Source: a virus. Taken from it: DNA of 35,103 nucleotides. Position numbers and translations under genes: made by a program. The notes under the pieces were generated by a model. It did no database searches. It worked only from the letters and a program-made list of their open reading frames with translations, and had not been told where the DNA came from. Positions 6,152 through 14,491 of the stretch are shown here, piece after piece. Position 1 is the stretch's first letter. Each line of letters opens with the position of its first letter. The stretch lies in IMG/VR virus record IMGVR_UViG_3300033144_003015, positions 1 to 35,103 of that record. One strand, given 5' to 3'.

Positions 6152-8440
6152 ATGACAACCCTTTCAATAGACGCTTCTAGGTTCGACAGACCAAACAGAA
6201 TCACAACACCTGACAACGAAAAAAACACACCAGAGTATCATGTTAGACAAGCAAAGTTTGCTATAGCAACCAACTCTCAGAATCAAAGAAGCTCTTTCCT
6301 TAGAAGGGTTCAGATTAACAAATCATTTTATAGAGGGGGAGACAGCCAGTGGATATTCCCTGAAGACACAGAAGCATTCTTAAAGGATGACACCAACCAG
6401 GAAAGAAACAGGATACGTGTTAATAATAATGTCATTAGACCGATAGTATCTCAATTCAAAGGAAATGCTAACAGGTTAGATTTAAACGCTACTACAGAGA
6501 TCATATCAGAAACAGCACAAAATAGGATGTCTGACGCTTTGAGTGAAAAGCTATTTAAGTACAAAGAAGTAATGGGATCTCCACCTCAATTCAAAGAAGG
6601 ACTTAAGGAAGCTTTTAACGTAGGAGAGTCTAAAGAGGAGACTGAAGAGATATTCATGAACGAGTATGGGGACGAGTATGTAAAGCAAGGAAACAGACTG
6701 ATCAACTTCGTAGAAAGAGTCAACAGGTTAGACCAGTATAAGATAAAAATAGCCGAAGAGCTTTCTTTATCAGGGCTTGCTGTAATGTATGGTTTTGAGA
6801 AGCGAGGACATTTAAAGTTCGAACCTATTGAGTCTGAGGACTTTATATTTGACAACTCTGCTCGAAGGTATGATTTGGCTGATTCTGATTTCATGGGTAT
6901 GGTTAAAAACATGCTTCCAACAGATCTTTACGAGACTTACAATTTACGTAAAGAGGACATGGAGGTTATAGAGAACTACGCTAACAACATAGGGTCAGCT
7001 AGTAGTCAGTCCACCATGAACGACAATGTTTTCTCCGCTTACAGTAGAGATAACATTAGCGGGCTTCAGATTCAGGTATTTAAGATTTACTTTAAGGACA
7101 CAGAAAAGCAAGATTGGGGTTATGTGATTGACGAGTACGGATACAATCACTTAGTTAGAATAAACTTCACACACACAGGAGAAAAAGCTCCGAGATACAC
7201 AGAGGCTGATCTAGTAGATTACCCAAAGACCTCTAGGAACGAGAAAATGTTTAAAGGAAAGAACATCGCTAGTGTATATAATGAAGTGTTAAGGTATTGT
7301 TATTTTATCCCATCAGAGTTTATTGCTTCAGCAGAACCGAATGATGATAAGAAAAAGAGGATAGCAGATATAGTTCTTGATTACGGAATTTGTCCACACC
7401 AAGGGGTTACGTTAGAAGATCCTAGCGAAGTTAAGTTTCCATTCAAGTGTTATACATGGGGTTATATTGACGGAGAGATAATATCTCCAATTGATGACGC
7501 AATAAGTCCTCAACGTTTCATAAACAGAGTGTTATCTGTTACAGAGTCTAATATTAATAACTCAGGAGGTTCAAATACAGTTATTGATGAAGATGCTTTG
7601 GATCCAGAAGAGGTTGCAGACGGAACAGCATCAAGAAACATTAAACAAGGCAAGCCTATCTTTGTAAGAAGTAAAGGTAAAGGGGTTCCTAACGTAATAG
7701 GTCATTACGACAACACTCCTAAAGAAGGTGTATACAAGATGTTTGACATCATTCCGGTAATGAAGGATGTTATTCAAAGTACAACTGGAGTGAACGAACC
7801 ACTGCAAGGAGGAGAACAAAAAGGTTCAGGAACTCAACTGGTAGGAGTTACAGAATTACTTATCCAAAGAGGGTCCTTGATGCAAGAGCCTTTCTATAAA
7901 GCTATTGAAGAGATATACATCCAAATGTACGAGATGATCGTTACTGACGGTAAGAAACTTTACGTGGAGAACGAAAGGTTAATCTCAAATATAGTAGGAG
8001 ACAAAGGAGCTCATGTATTTAAGTTGTCTAAAGATATTCTAAACGAAGACTTGAGAGTGTTTGTTAAAAGAGAAAACTCAGACGAAGCACTTAAATCTCA
8101 AGCTAACGAGATGCTTACAATATTCTTGGAGATGCAACTTATCGATCAGAAATTCTTCGCAGACTTATTTAACAGGTCCACACCGAACGAAGTATCAATC
8201 GAGCTTAGAAAGTTCACAGCAGCTAAAATAGAAGCTGACAAACAAGCTGCTGCAAGAGCAGAGCAACAAGCTGAAGCTGAAACTGTAGAACAAGAAGCTA
8301 ACGCTGCTGTAGCTATGGACGCTCAAGTAGAACAAGAGCAAAGAGCGGTACAAGGAGAGATAGCTAAGGATAATAATAAGTCTCAAAATAAGGAAAACGA
8401 GATGATTACTCAATCTGTTATAGACAAAGAAAATCCTTAA
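6152..8440 (+). CDS. Portal protein
   Basis: The protein has 762 aa and would form the ring at the capsid vertex through which DNA is packaged and released. Support: it follows terminase and precedes scaffold and capsid genes, its size is usual for podoviral and crAss-like portals, and it has family-like segments such as NVIRPIVSQFKGN (about residues 93-105) and GVNEPLQGGEQKGSG (about 546-560) followed by helices rich in QEPFYKAIEEIYIQMYEMI. The last 70 residues (about 690-762) are Ala/Glu/Gln-rich and probably coiled coil, as in the C-terminal barrel of long portals. No cleavage site is evident. Confidence 0.88.
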   Translation: MTTLSIDASRFDRPNRITTPDNEKNTPEYHVRQAKFAIATNSQNQRSSFLRRVQINKSFYRGGDSQWIFPEDTEAFLKDDTNQERNRIRVNNNVIRPIVSQFKGNANRLDLNATTEIISETAQNRMSDALSEKLFKYKEVMGSPPQFKEGLKEAFNVGESKEETEEIFMNEYGDEYVKQGNRLINFVERVNRLDQYKIKIAEELSLSGLAVMYGFEKRGHLKFEPIESEDFIFDNSARRYDLADSDFMGMVKNMLPTDLYETYNLRKEDMEVIENYANNIGSASSQSTMNDNVFSAYSRDNISGLQIQVFKIYFKDTEKQDWGYVIDEYGYNHLVRINFTHTGEKAPRYTEADLVDYPKTSRNEKMFKGKNIASVYNEVLRYCYFIPSEFIASAEPNDDKKKRIADIVLDYGICPHQGVTLEDPSEVKFPFKCYTWGYIDGEIISPIDDAISPQRFINRVLSVTESNINNSGGSNTVIDEDALDPEEVADGTASRNIKQGKPIFVRSKGKGVPNVIGHYDNTPKEGVYKMFDIIPVMKDVIQSTTGVNEPLQGGEQKGSGTQLVGVTELLIQRGSLMQEPFYKAIEEIYIQMYEMIVTDGKKLYVENERLISNIVGDKGAHVFKLSKDILNEDLRVFVKRENSDEALKSQANEMLTIFLEMQLIDQKFFADLFNRSTPNEVSIELRKFTAAKIEADKQAAARAEQQAEAETVEQEANAAVAMDAQVEQEQRAVQGEIAKDNNKSQNKENEMITQSVIDKENP

Positions 8441-8467
8441 TTTTAACTTCTTTTAACATTTTTTAAA

Positions 8468-8475
8468 TATATTTG
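8468..8475 (+). promoter_or_regulatory. Promoter -7 element before the scaffold gene
   Basis: TATATTTG matches TAnnTTTG and lies 27 bases before the start at 8502, in a 61-base A/T-rich gap, the largest gap in the head genes. The -33 region has only T/A-rich sequence without a clear TTTG, so the site is a partial match. It would drive the scaffold and capsid genes. Confidence 0.45.
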
Positions 8476-8501
8476 TTACAGGTATTTACGAAAAATGTAT
8501 T

Positions 8502-9923
8502 ATGACAGAAGAAAACGGAATAGCAGCTCAAGGAGCAGCACAGCAACAACAAGTGGTGAATCAAGAGGTTAGTAATCATTTAGCAGCAGCATTAGGAGGT
8601 ATCAACGGAAGTTCCGCTACCCCAGCTATGGATGCGTTAATAAGTAGCCAATCACAAGTTCAACAACCTACTGCACAAACTCAAGAGCAAGTAGTTAATC
8701 CTTTGGTTAACTCTAGCATGAACCAGCAAGGAGCTCCAGACGTTCCGGTTCAACAGCAACAACAAGGAAAAACATTCGCAGAACAGCAGCAAGCAATTGA
8801 GCAACAAAGAGCTCAGGAGCAAGCGCAGTTACAGCAAGATTATTTACAGCAACAAGCAATCCCTGGACAGCAACCAAATCAAAACGAATTGGTTAACTTG
8901 ACAGGTGACGAGCCTGGAGCTGGGCCTACAGATCAAAATCAAGCATTAGAGACTCCTGCCGCTAACCAAGAGTATATAGTAGACAATCCTTTATTAAAAA
9001 TAAAGCAACAGACTCAACCAGAAGCACAAGTCCCTAACCCCTTAGCTAATATTCAAGGAATAGATCAAGTAAATCAATACTTAGCATCTAAGATTCCAGG
9101 TATGGAAAATTTAGAAGCTTTGATTTCTAGTCATTCCGCTTTAACTCAAGCATCTCAAAGTGCTGGAGGAGTTCAAGCTGAATATGATCAGTTAGTTGGT
9201 GGTTTAAAGAACTTGCATCCTGACTTGATTGAGGCGATGAGATTAAATGAAGCTGGAGAGGATTTTAGAGGTTACTTAGCTTCTAATCCAAGTATAGATT
9301 ACACAACTCCTGATAAGGATTTGAACAAAAGGTCTTTAGTAGACGCTTTCTTTCCTGGAACAATTTCAGATGCAGACTATGATGCAGCGGACAAGAACAG
9401 TGAAAATTATGACGCTAACACTGAGAGATATGTAAGAGGTCAAGAGGAGAGAGCGTTAGAGAGGTTTAACAGTAATAAAGGACAATACAACACAAGAGTT
9501 GATGAATATATTGCACAGAAGCAAGGCAGAAATGCTGAGTATAAAGCTTCAGTAATTAAATCATCGGATAGTGTTAAAAATATATTTCCAGACGTTGAAG
9601 ATTCTTACATGAATAGCATTCAGGAAAAAGTCTTAAACAACGGAATAGACAACTTGTTCTATGATGATAAAGGAAATCTAAAAGAAGACGCAATGGCGAG
9701 ATTCGTGATGGCTTCTGACGATGGTAAGAATTTACTTACTGCGTTGCAGACTATAGCCCAGAATAAAGCTAAGACGGAAGCAAATTTAGACATCATCACT
9801 AGATCACAGAGAACCGCACCAGAACAAGGAGGGGCGGGTATGATGACAGATGTAAATGAAGATCGAGTTCAAGAGCACATAAAATCCTTAGTAGGGGGTG
9901 TGAATGTAGGTCAAAGATATTAA
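8502..9923 (+). CDS. Putative scaffolding protein, Gln-rich
   Basis: The protein has 473 aa. Residues 1-180 are extremely rich in Gln, Ala, Pro and Asn (for example QVQQPTAQTQEQVV, EQQQAIEQQRAQEQAQLQQ), low-complexity and likely disordered; the rest is charged and helical. No catalytic motif is seen. It lies directly between portal and major capsid genes, the usual place of the scaffold, and its acidic helical make-up fits one. A capsid protease is not indicated, as there is no conserved Ser/His motif. Gln codons are mostly CAA and CAG; the phage tRNA-Gln(TTG) at 623 would serve the CAA codons. Confidence 0.65.
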   Translation: MTEENGIAAQGAAQQQQVVNQEVSNHLAAALGGINGSSATPAMDALISSQSQVQQPTAQTQEQVVNPLVNSSMNQQGAPDVPVQQQQQGKTFAEQQQAIEQQRAQEQAQLQQDYLQQQAIPGQQPNQNELVNLTGDEPGAGPTDQNQALETPAANQEYIVDNPLLKIKQQTQPEAQVPNPLANIQGIDQVNQYLASKIPGMENLEALISSHSALTQASQSAGGVQAEYDQLVGGLKNLHPDLIEAMRLNEAGEDFRGYLASNPSIDYTTPDKDLNKRSLVDAFFPGTISDADYDAADKNSENYDANTERYVRGQEERALERFNSNKGQYNTRVDEYIAQKQGRNAEYKASVIKSSDSVKNIFPDVEDSYMNSIQEKVLNNGIDNLFYDDKGNLKEDAMARFVMASDDGKNLLTALQTIAQNKAKTEANLDIITRSQRTAPEQGGAGMMTDVNEDRVQEHIKSLVGGVNVGQRY

Positions 9924-9930
9924 TTCATTA

Positions 9931-9942
9931 AAATTTTAAGTT
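9931..9942 (+). promoter_or_regulatory. A/T-rich translation leader of the capsid gene
   Basis: AAATTTTAAG is followed by TT and ATGGC. The same block with the same spacing precedes the gene at 1690. It fits the A/T-rich initiation sites of Bacteroidota. Confidence 0.45.
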
Positions 9943-11238
9943 ATGGCAGCAGGTCAAAATCTTTATACGCCGGGACCACAGAATTCCCCGTATGGTTTAT
10001 TAAACACAAACGCCCAAGGGTCGTTTTACGGAGCTCAGAGTGGGTTCAGTGCTCAAGAGAGCAATTTAATTAAAAAAGCGATCAAGGAGGCAATCTTTGA
10101 TGCAGCTCCAGCACAGTACGATGCTTTGAAGTTAGCTTTCGCTCAGGCTCCAGTTGAGAAGCCAGGAGATGAATTTGAATACTTAGAAGTAAATTTCGGT
10201 AGAAATGCCTTAGAAATTGGTGTAGCAGCAGGTGGAGCAAGTCACGCGGCTGTAGTCGCTGTTCCTGGTGCGCAAGTAACTCAAGTTGTAACATTGGTGG
10301 CAAGTGCTTTAGCATACGCTTCAATTGACTTGATTATTTCTTACGCTGACGGTACTGAAGGAGTTATTCAGTCTATCGCTGGTAACAACATCACTATTGG
10401 TTCATTGACAAGTTCAGGTTTGTCAGCAGTGACGACTGGAGATACTTTCGCTATCAGATCAACGATCGAAGGTGACGGTATGGACACTTTCTCTGTATAC
10501 CAAAGAACAGAAACTGTAACTCGTTACAACTATGTTCAGTTCTTTATGAGGGCTAAGAGATGGGCTAAGGTTGAATTGCAAAAATTCATCAACCTAGGTA
10601 CTACTGATTATCTTGACGTAGATAAGAAGCAGAAAATGAAGCAACTTAGAGTTGATTTGTTCGCGTCTTATTTCAACGGACAAAGAGGTGAGTATCAAAT
10701 CGCTAACGGTATCATTGCTAAATCAATGGGAGGTATTTACCCAACAATGGTAGACGCAGGTTCTTTGAGTGCTAACCCAACCTTATCAGGTTTACAAACT
10801 GCTTTTGAGAAGTTAGCTTTCGCTACAAACTTCAAAGCAGAAGGAGCGACTAGATTTATCTACGCTACTGATGAGATGTGTTATGAGTTCTCAAAAATCT
10901 ACAAGCAACCAGGATTGAGATATGCTCCAAACAATGAGATAGCGAACTTAAACTTGAAAATGATTGAGTTAGGTACTCAAAAATGGGTTTTAGTTCCATG
11001 TGAATTGTTTAGAGAAAACTCAGTATTCCCTGATTCATGGAAGAAGAGAATCCTTTGTTTAGACATTGAGACTATCCGTCCGGTAAAAATGAAAGGACTA
11101 CCTACTTATGAGGTAGCTACTACATTGGACAGAAGGAACAATGGAACAAGAGAGAACTACCAAGATTGGTATTGTGGTGCTCAGCTTTCGCTAGAGTTTA
11201 ACAATCCATTAGGATGTTTCTCAATTGATATTCAGTAA
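9943..11238 (+). CDS. Major capsid protein
   Basis: The protein has 431 aa. It follows portal and scaffold, has a strong leader and is closed by the strongest terminator in the window, as expected for the most abundant head protein. The N-terminus is flexible (Asn, Gln, Gly, Pro), then an amphipathic helix (SNLIKKAIKEAIFDAA) and FEYLEVNFGRNALEIGV. Residues about 85-170 are Val/Ala/Gly/Thr-rich (VTLVASALAYASIDLIISYADG, IAGNNITIGSLTSSG) and look like a beta insertion in the HK97 fold. The C-terminal half has well-ordered segments such as KRWAKVELQKFINLGTTDYL and ETIRPVKMKGLPTYEV. The HK97 fold is assumed from position and size, not shown. Confidence 0.85.
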   Translation: MAAGQNLYTPGPQNSPYGLLNTNAQGSFYGAQSGFSAQESNLIKKAIKEAIFDAAPAQYDALKLAFAQAPVEKPGDEFEYLEVNFGRNALEIGVAAGGASHAAVVAVPGAQVTQVVTLVASALAYASIDLIISYADGTEGVIQSIAGNNITIGSLTSSGLSAVTTGDTFAIRSTIEGDGMDTFSVYQRTETVTRYNYVQFFMRAKRWAKVELQKFINLGTTDYLDVDKKQKMKQLRVDLFASYFNGQRGEYQIANGIIAKSMGGIYPTMVDAGSLSANPTLSGLQTAFEKLAFATNFKAEGATRFIYATDEMCYEFSKIYKQPGLRYAPNNEIANLNLKMIELGTQKWVLVPCELFRENSVFPDSWKKRILCLDIETIRPVKMKGLPTYEVATTLDRRNNGTRENYQDWYCGAQLSLEFNNPLGCFSIDIQ

Positions 11239-11248
11239 TAAATATCAC

Positions 11249-11284
11249 AAGGGGCCGAACACAAAGCTCGGCCCCTTTTTTTTA
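11249..11284 (+). terminator. Strong intrinsic terminator after the capsid gene
   Basis: GGGGCCGA (11251-11258) pairs with TCGGCCCC (11268-11275), followed by nine T. It is GC-rich against an AT-rich background. No promoter is evident before the next gene at 11304, so downstream genes may depend on partial read-through. Confidence 0.9.
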
Positions 11285-11303
11285 ATTAAATAACAGAAGT
11301 AAG

Positions 11304-12149
11304 ATGGCAATCAAGAAGACAAAGTTAGAAGATAAAGCAGTGAAAGAACCTGTGATTAACCAATCGACCGAAGAACAGGCAGAGCCTACTAAATCGGAAG
11401 GGTTAAGTTTAGAAGCTCAAAAGGCTTTTGACAAACAAAAAAAAGAATTAGATGAACTTAAAGATTTAGTAGCTAAGATTTCTACGAACCACAATCAAGT
11501 TCAAGCAAGCAGCGATACTGGAGCTATCATCGAAACGGTAATACGTGAGATGAACAAGAAGTCTGATGAAGAGAAGTATGGAGAAAGAGGAGAGAAGTAT
11601 GTTGAGGAAGCAGATCAAGACATTAATGATGTTTTAAAAGAAGGAGTTTCCTTCTTTGCTCATCAAGGAGGTTATGTCATTGTTGACGACTTAAAGAACA
11701 AGAGAAGGGTTGCTACACCGTTTAGGGAGGCGATCATTTTCGATCACTTTAAAACAAAAGTGATAGGAGCGGGAAAGAACCTGACGGTAGAGAACATGTG
11801 TAGATACACTTCTTACAGCAAAAAAGAAGTTGCATGGTTAAGAAACTCTAACTATTATGGGTGGAAGATATTTGATGATTCAAAAGCTGTTACTAGCACA
11901 CATGCTAAATTAGCAACTCACATCAGCAGGTTCCTTATGGGGGCAAGAGCAATGGATAAGCATCAAATGTTTAAAGCTTGTGAGAGTATGGGAATCGCAA
12001 TGTCAACAGATATTGAAAATATGAGATTACAGTACGCTCAGATATTAGCGGAGAAAGAGATAGAGAAAGAAGGGTTAAGCTCTGTGGCAACAGCTAAAGC
12101 AAACGCTATAGAAAAAGCGTTAATGGAAGGGCAGAATTTAAACGTTTAA
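11304..12149 (+). CDS. Unknown virion-region protein downstream of capsid
   Basis: The protein has 281 aa. Residues 1-100 are charged and likely disordered or coiled (QKAFDKQKKELDELKDLVAKI). The C-terminal part has a more ordered segment with VSFFAHQGGYVIVDD, PFREAIIFDHF, YTSYSKKEVAWLRN and a helical tail (HQMFKACESMGIAMSTDIENMR). It was not recognised as an enzyme. It sits between the capsid gene and the ring proteins. A head protein, such as a minor capsid or completion protein, is the best guess from position; it could also be an assembly factor not kept in the virion. Confidence 0.8.
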   Translation: MAIKKTKLEDKAVKEPVINQSTEEQAEPTKSEGLSLEAQKAFDKQKKELDELKDLVAKISTNHNQVQASSDTGAIIETVIREMNKKSDEEKYGERGEKYVEEADQDINDVLKEGVSFFAHQGGYVIVDDLKNKRRVATPFREAIIFDHFKTKVIGAGKNLTVENMCRYTSYSKKEVAWLRNSNYYGWKIFDDSKAVTSTHAKLATHISRFLMGARAMDKHQMFKACESMGIAMSTDIENMRLQYAQILAEKEIEKEGLSSVATAKANAIEKALMEGQNLNV

Positions 12150-12164
12150 AAATAACAACATATA

Positions 12165-12923
12165 ATGATACCAGTACAGGCAGTAGTTGACTTAATGAAA
12201 GCTGAGATAGACTCTGAAGGTTCTGAGAGGTATTTATTTGATCAAGACTTCAAGCCAGCCATCAATTCAGCAATTGATTGGTTGGTTTTTGTTTTCAATA
12301 GAGCTTTTGAAAACAACAAGTTTAGCGGAGAGCACTTGAACGATCTGATTAGAACTAGGCTTTGGGTAGCTAATAACTTTTCAAGGATTCAGTATGATCC
12401 AGCAGTTGTAGGTGATGGCTTTTGGAGTTATCTAGGAATACACCCTGAACCTGAAGTATATCCGGTGGGTAGCTTACCGCCAGCGATTCCAAATGACTAT
12501 ACCTCATTGTTTGTTCCTACAGTATCTTTTGTTAATTCAAAGTATAACGCTAACCTGATGACGTTAGAGAAGTGGAATGAGAATAGTGATAATGTTTTTG
12601 AAGCAGGGAACAACGTTCTTACTCAGTCAGGTTTAAAATCTTATGCTTATAAGACAACTGTAGACTACTCATCTACAAGTTATACTCAGGCGAAAGAAAT
12701 TGAGATAAGACCTGCTGTTCCTGGTCAGTTTGTTGCGGTAACTTATTTGAAGACACCTGATAATGTAAATTTAATTACAGACGACATTGAATTTCCTGAT
12801 GCAATAACAACATTAATTGTCAGAAAATCATTAAATTTCATAGCAACAAAACAGGGAGACAATACAACACTATTCGCAATAACGGAAAATGATGTAAATT
12901 CACTTCTTAAACTAATTAACTAA
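12165..12923 (+). CDS. Ring/adaptor protein candidate 1
   Basis: The protein has 252 aa. The N-terminal half is helical (KPAINSAIDWLVFVFNRAFENNKF, LNDLIRTRLWVANNF), the middle is beta-rich, and the C-terminus has IEFPDAITTLIVRKSLNFIATKQGD (about residues 209-233), a helix after a 'FP' turn that recurs in the next two genes. Such a build (helix bundle, beta sheet, C-terminal helix) fits head-tail adaptor proteins. Its stop overlaps the next start by one base (TAATG). In crAss-like phages several ring proteins lie between portal and muzzle, which is the model used here. Confidence 0.6.
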   Translation: MIPVQAVVDLMKAEIDSEGSERYLFDQDFKPAINSAIDWLVFVFNRAFENNKFSGEHLNDLIRTRLWVANNFSRIQYDPAVVGDGFWSYLGIHPEPEVYPVGSLPPAIPNDYTSLFVPTVSFVNSKYNANLMTLEKWNENSDNVFEAGNNVLTQSGLKSYAYKTTVDYSSTSYTQAKEIEIRPAVPGQFVAVTYLKTPDNVNLITDDIEFPDAITTLIVRKSLNFIATKQGDNTTLFAITENDVNSLLKLIN

Positions 12924-13669
12924 TGGTTTCTAATACTATACTAAGGTACGTTGTAGACGATATAGCTAAGGATCTGAAGCAGACCTTTAAAGAGAAGAGT
13001 ATTCAGAAGTCTCAGATTGCCTACTACGTAATGATTGTAGCTAATAGGTTAAAGAGTCAGCACATATCTAAGATTAGTTCAGGAGCCTACGTGCATGCTT
13101 TTACAGACCTTCCTGTTCACATCGAGCCAATAGGTAGTAACCCAAATAATATTGCGGGGAGAAAAAGAATAGTACTTCCAAATGCTATATACGACTTCCA
13201 TAAAGATGGAGGTATTGACTATTTATCTTACTGGGATAGAGAGGCTGTTTCTGTAGAGTGCATAGACACTCCTGAGTTCACTAGAAGAACATTCACTAGA
13301 ACAACTCCTAAAGAATCTGAGAGACTTTATTACGATAAGTATGAAAAGCCATCGGCTAGTAATCCTTATTACTACAGACAAGGTAAGTATTTATATTTGC
13401 TAGGACTAGAGTGTTCTGATGTAGCTACATTAGAGATAGGTATTTACTCAACATTTGATCCATTGACTAAAATAGACTTAGATGCGGAGTTCGAGTTCCC
13501 TGAAGAGTTGTTGTTGATATTAAAAAGACAAGTGTTAGATTTAGGTAGGTTCTCATTAAAAATGCCGCAGGACAGAGCTAATGATGGTATAGACAGTACT
13601 CTTTTAAGTGGAGCTAACGATCAGAAGCTGGTTAGTGTAAACGATCCTATTAATCAAACTCAACAGTAA
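12923..13669 (+). CDS. Ring/adaptor protein candidate 2
   Basis: The protein has 248 aa, coupled to the previous gene by TAATG. An N-terminal helix (YVVDDIAKDLKQTF, KSQIAYYVMIVANRLK) leads to a beta-rich centre (RKRIVLPNAIYDFHKDGGIDYLSYWDR) and to EFPEELLLILKRQVLDLGRFS near residues 192-212, matching the FP-helix feature of its neighbours. Position and fold pattern suggest another ring in the portal-tail neck. No enzyme motif, signal peptide or membrane segment is seen. Confidence 0.6.
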   Translation: MVSNTILRYVVDDIAKDLKQTFKEKSIQKSQIAYYVMIVANRLKSQHISKISSGAYVHAFTDLPVHIEPIGSNPNNIAGRKRIVLPNAIYDFHKDGGIDYLSYWDREAVSVECIDTPEFTRRTFTRTTPKESERLYYDKYEKPSASNPYYYRQGKYLYLLGLECSDVATLEIGIYSTFDPLTKIDLDAEFEFPEELLLILKRQVLDLGRFSLKMPQDRANDGIDSTLLSGANDQKLVSVNDPINQTQQ

Positions 13670-13675
13670 TAAGCC

Positions 13676-14488
13676 ATGGAATTTTCACCAAAAGAAATGT
13701 TGACCCCGAATGATATACTGTCAGAAGTTCTGATGTATACAGGTGAGCAGCGTTACGAAAATGTAACCAAAGGGTTTATTGTTTCTCAAATGAACAAGTG
13801 CTTAAAAGCTCTTTCTTATCATACGTTTTTCACGGAGACACACATGCACTTTGATTTAAACGACAAGAGGTTGATTGACATTCCTGCTGGAGTGTTTAAT
13901 ATTAAAGAGGTTTACTTGTTTAATGGAGATCAGTGTCATATAGGAGAGAACACGGCTAACGTTTATTGGAAGAGAAATTACTTTGCTCCAACAGGAAACG
14001 GAAGTGTCTCAAGAAACAAAGGTAATGACGGCAGTAATGGAAAAGATCCTTTTTACTCAAGCCAAAGCTCTTATTCGTCAATAGCGAGAGGTGGGTCAGG
14101 TATAAGTCAGCCAGGAACGACATTATCTAACACGACATTTTTTTACGGAGAATCTAACGGAACTTTAATGTTTAGCCCTAACTGTAGCACTTATTCTAAA
14201 GTAATGATTAAGTTCAGTGGGATATGGCAATTTGACGACAAGACACCGACCATACCAGCAGTCACTCAAGAAGTGCTTGTGGATTGGTGTACCGAAGCTG
14301 TCTTTAGAGCTAAAGTGCTGGTTAACCCTCAGTTATTCAGGACCATACATAAGGATGCTGAGATGAGATTAGGGTACAAGCCTGAGTCTTTTTATGGTAG
14401 CTGGTATAAAGCCAAGACTTTGTTGACTAAAATGGGGGGCAAGAAAAAAGAAGATTTAAAGGAGTATTTATCTCGATTAAACAGCTAG
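13676..14488 (+). CDS. Ring/adaptor protein candidate 3
   Basis: The protein has 270 aa. N-terminal helices (TPNDILSEVLMYTGEQ, KGFIVSQMNKCLKALSYHTFF) are followed by strands (DIPAGVFNIKEVYLFNG), a Gly/Ser/Asn-rich loop (about residues 102-150) and IPAVTQEVLVDWCTEAVFRA near 195-214, again the proline-helix element. The last part (MRLGYKPESFYGSWYKAKTLL) is helical. It ends in TAG three bases before the muzzle candidate. The role is inferred from position, the shared pattern and the crAss-like ring set. Confidence 0.6.
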   Translation: MEFSPKEMLTPNDILSEVLMYTGEQRYENVTKGFIVSQMNKCLKALSYHTFFTETHMHFDLNDKRLIDIPAGVFNIKEVYLFNGDQCHIGENTANVYWKRNYFAPTGNGSVSRNKGNDGSNGKDPFYSSQSSYSSIARGGSGISQPGTTLSNTTFFYGESNGTLMFSPNCSTYSKVMIKFSGIWQFDDKTPTIPAVTQEVLVDWCTEAVFRAKVLVNPQLFRTIHKDAEMRLGYKPESFYGSWYKAKTLLTKMGGKKKEDLKEYLSRLNS

Positions 14489-14491
14489 TAG

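Noticed and set aside
6586-6912. Minus-strand ORF of 108 codons
   Set aside because: It lies inside the portal gene and reads as low-complexity antisense.
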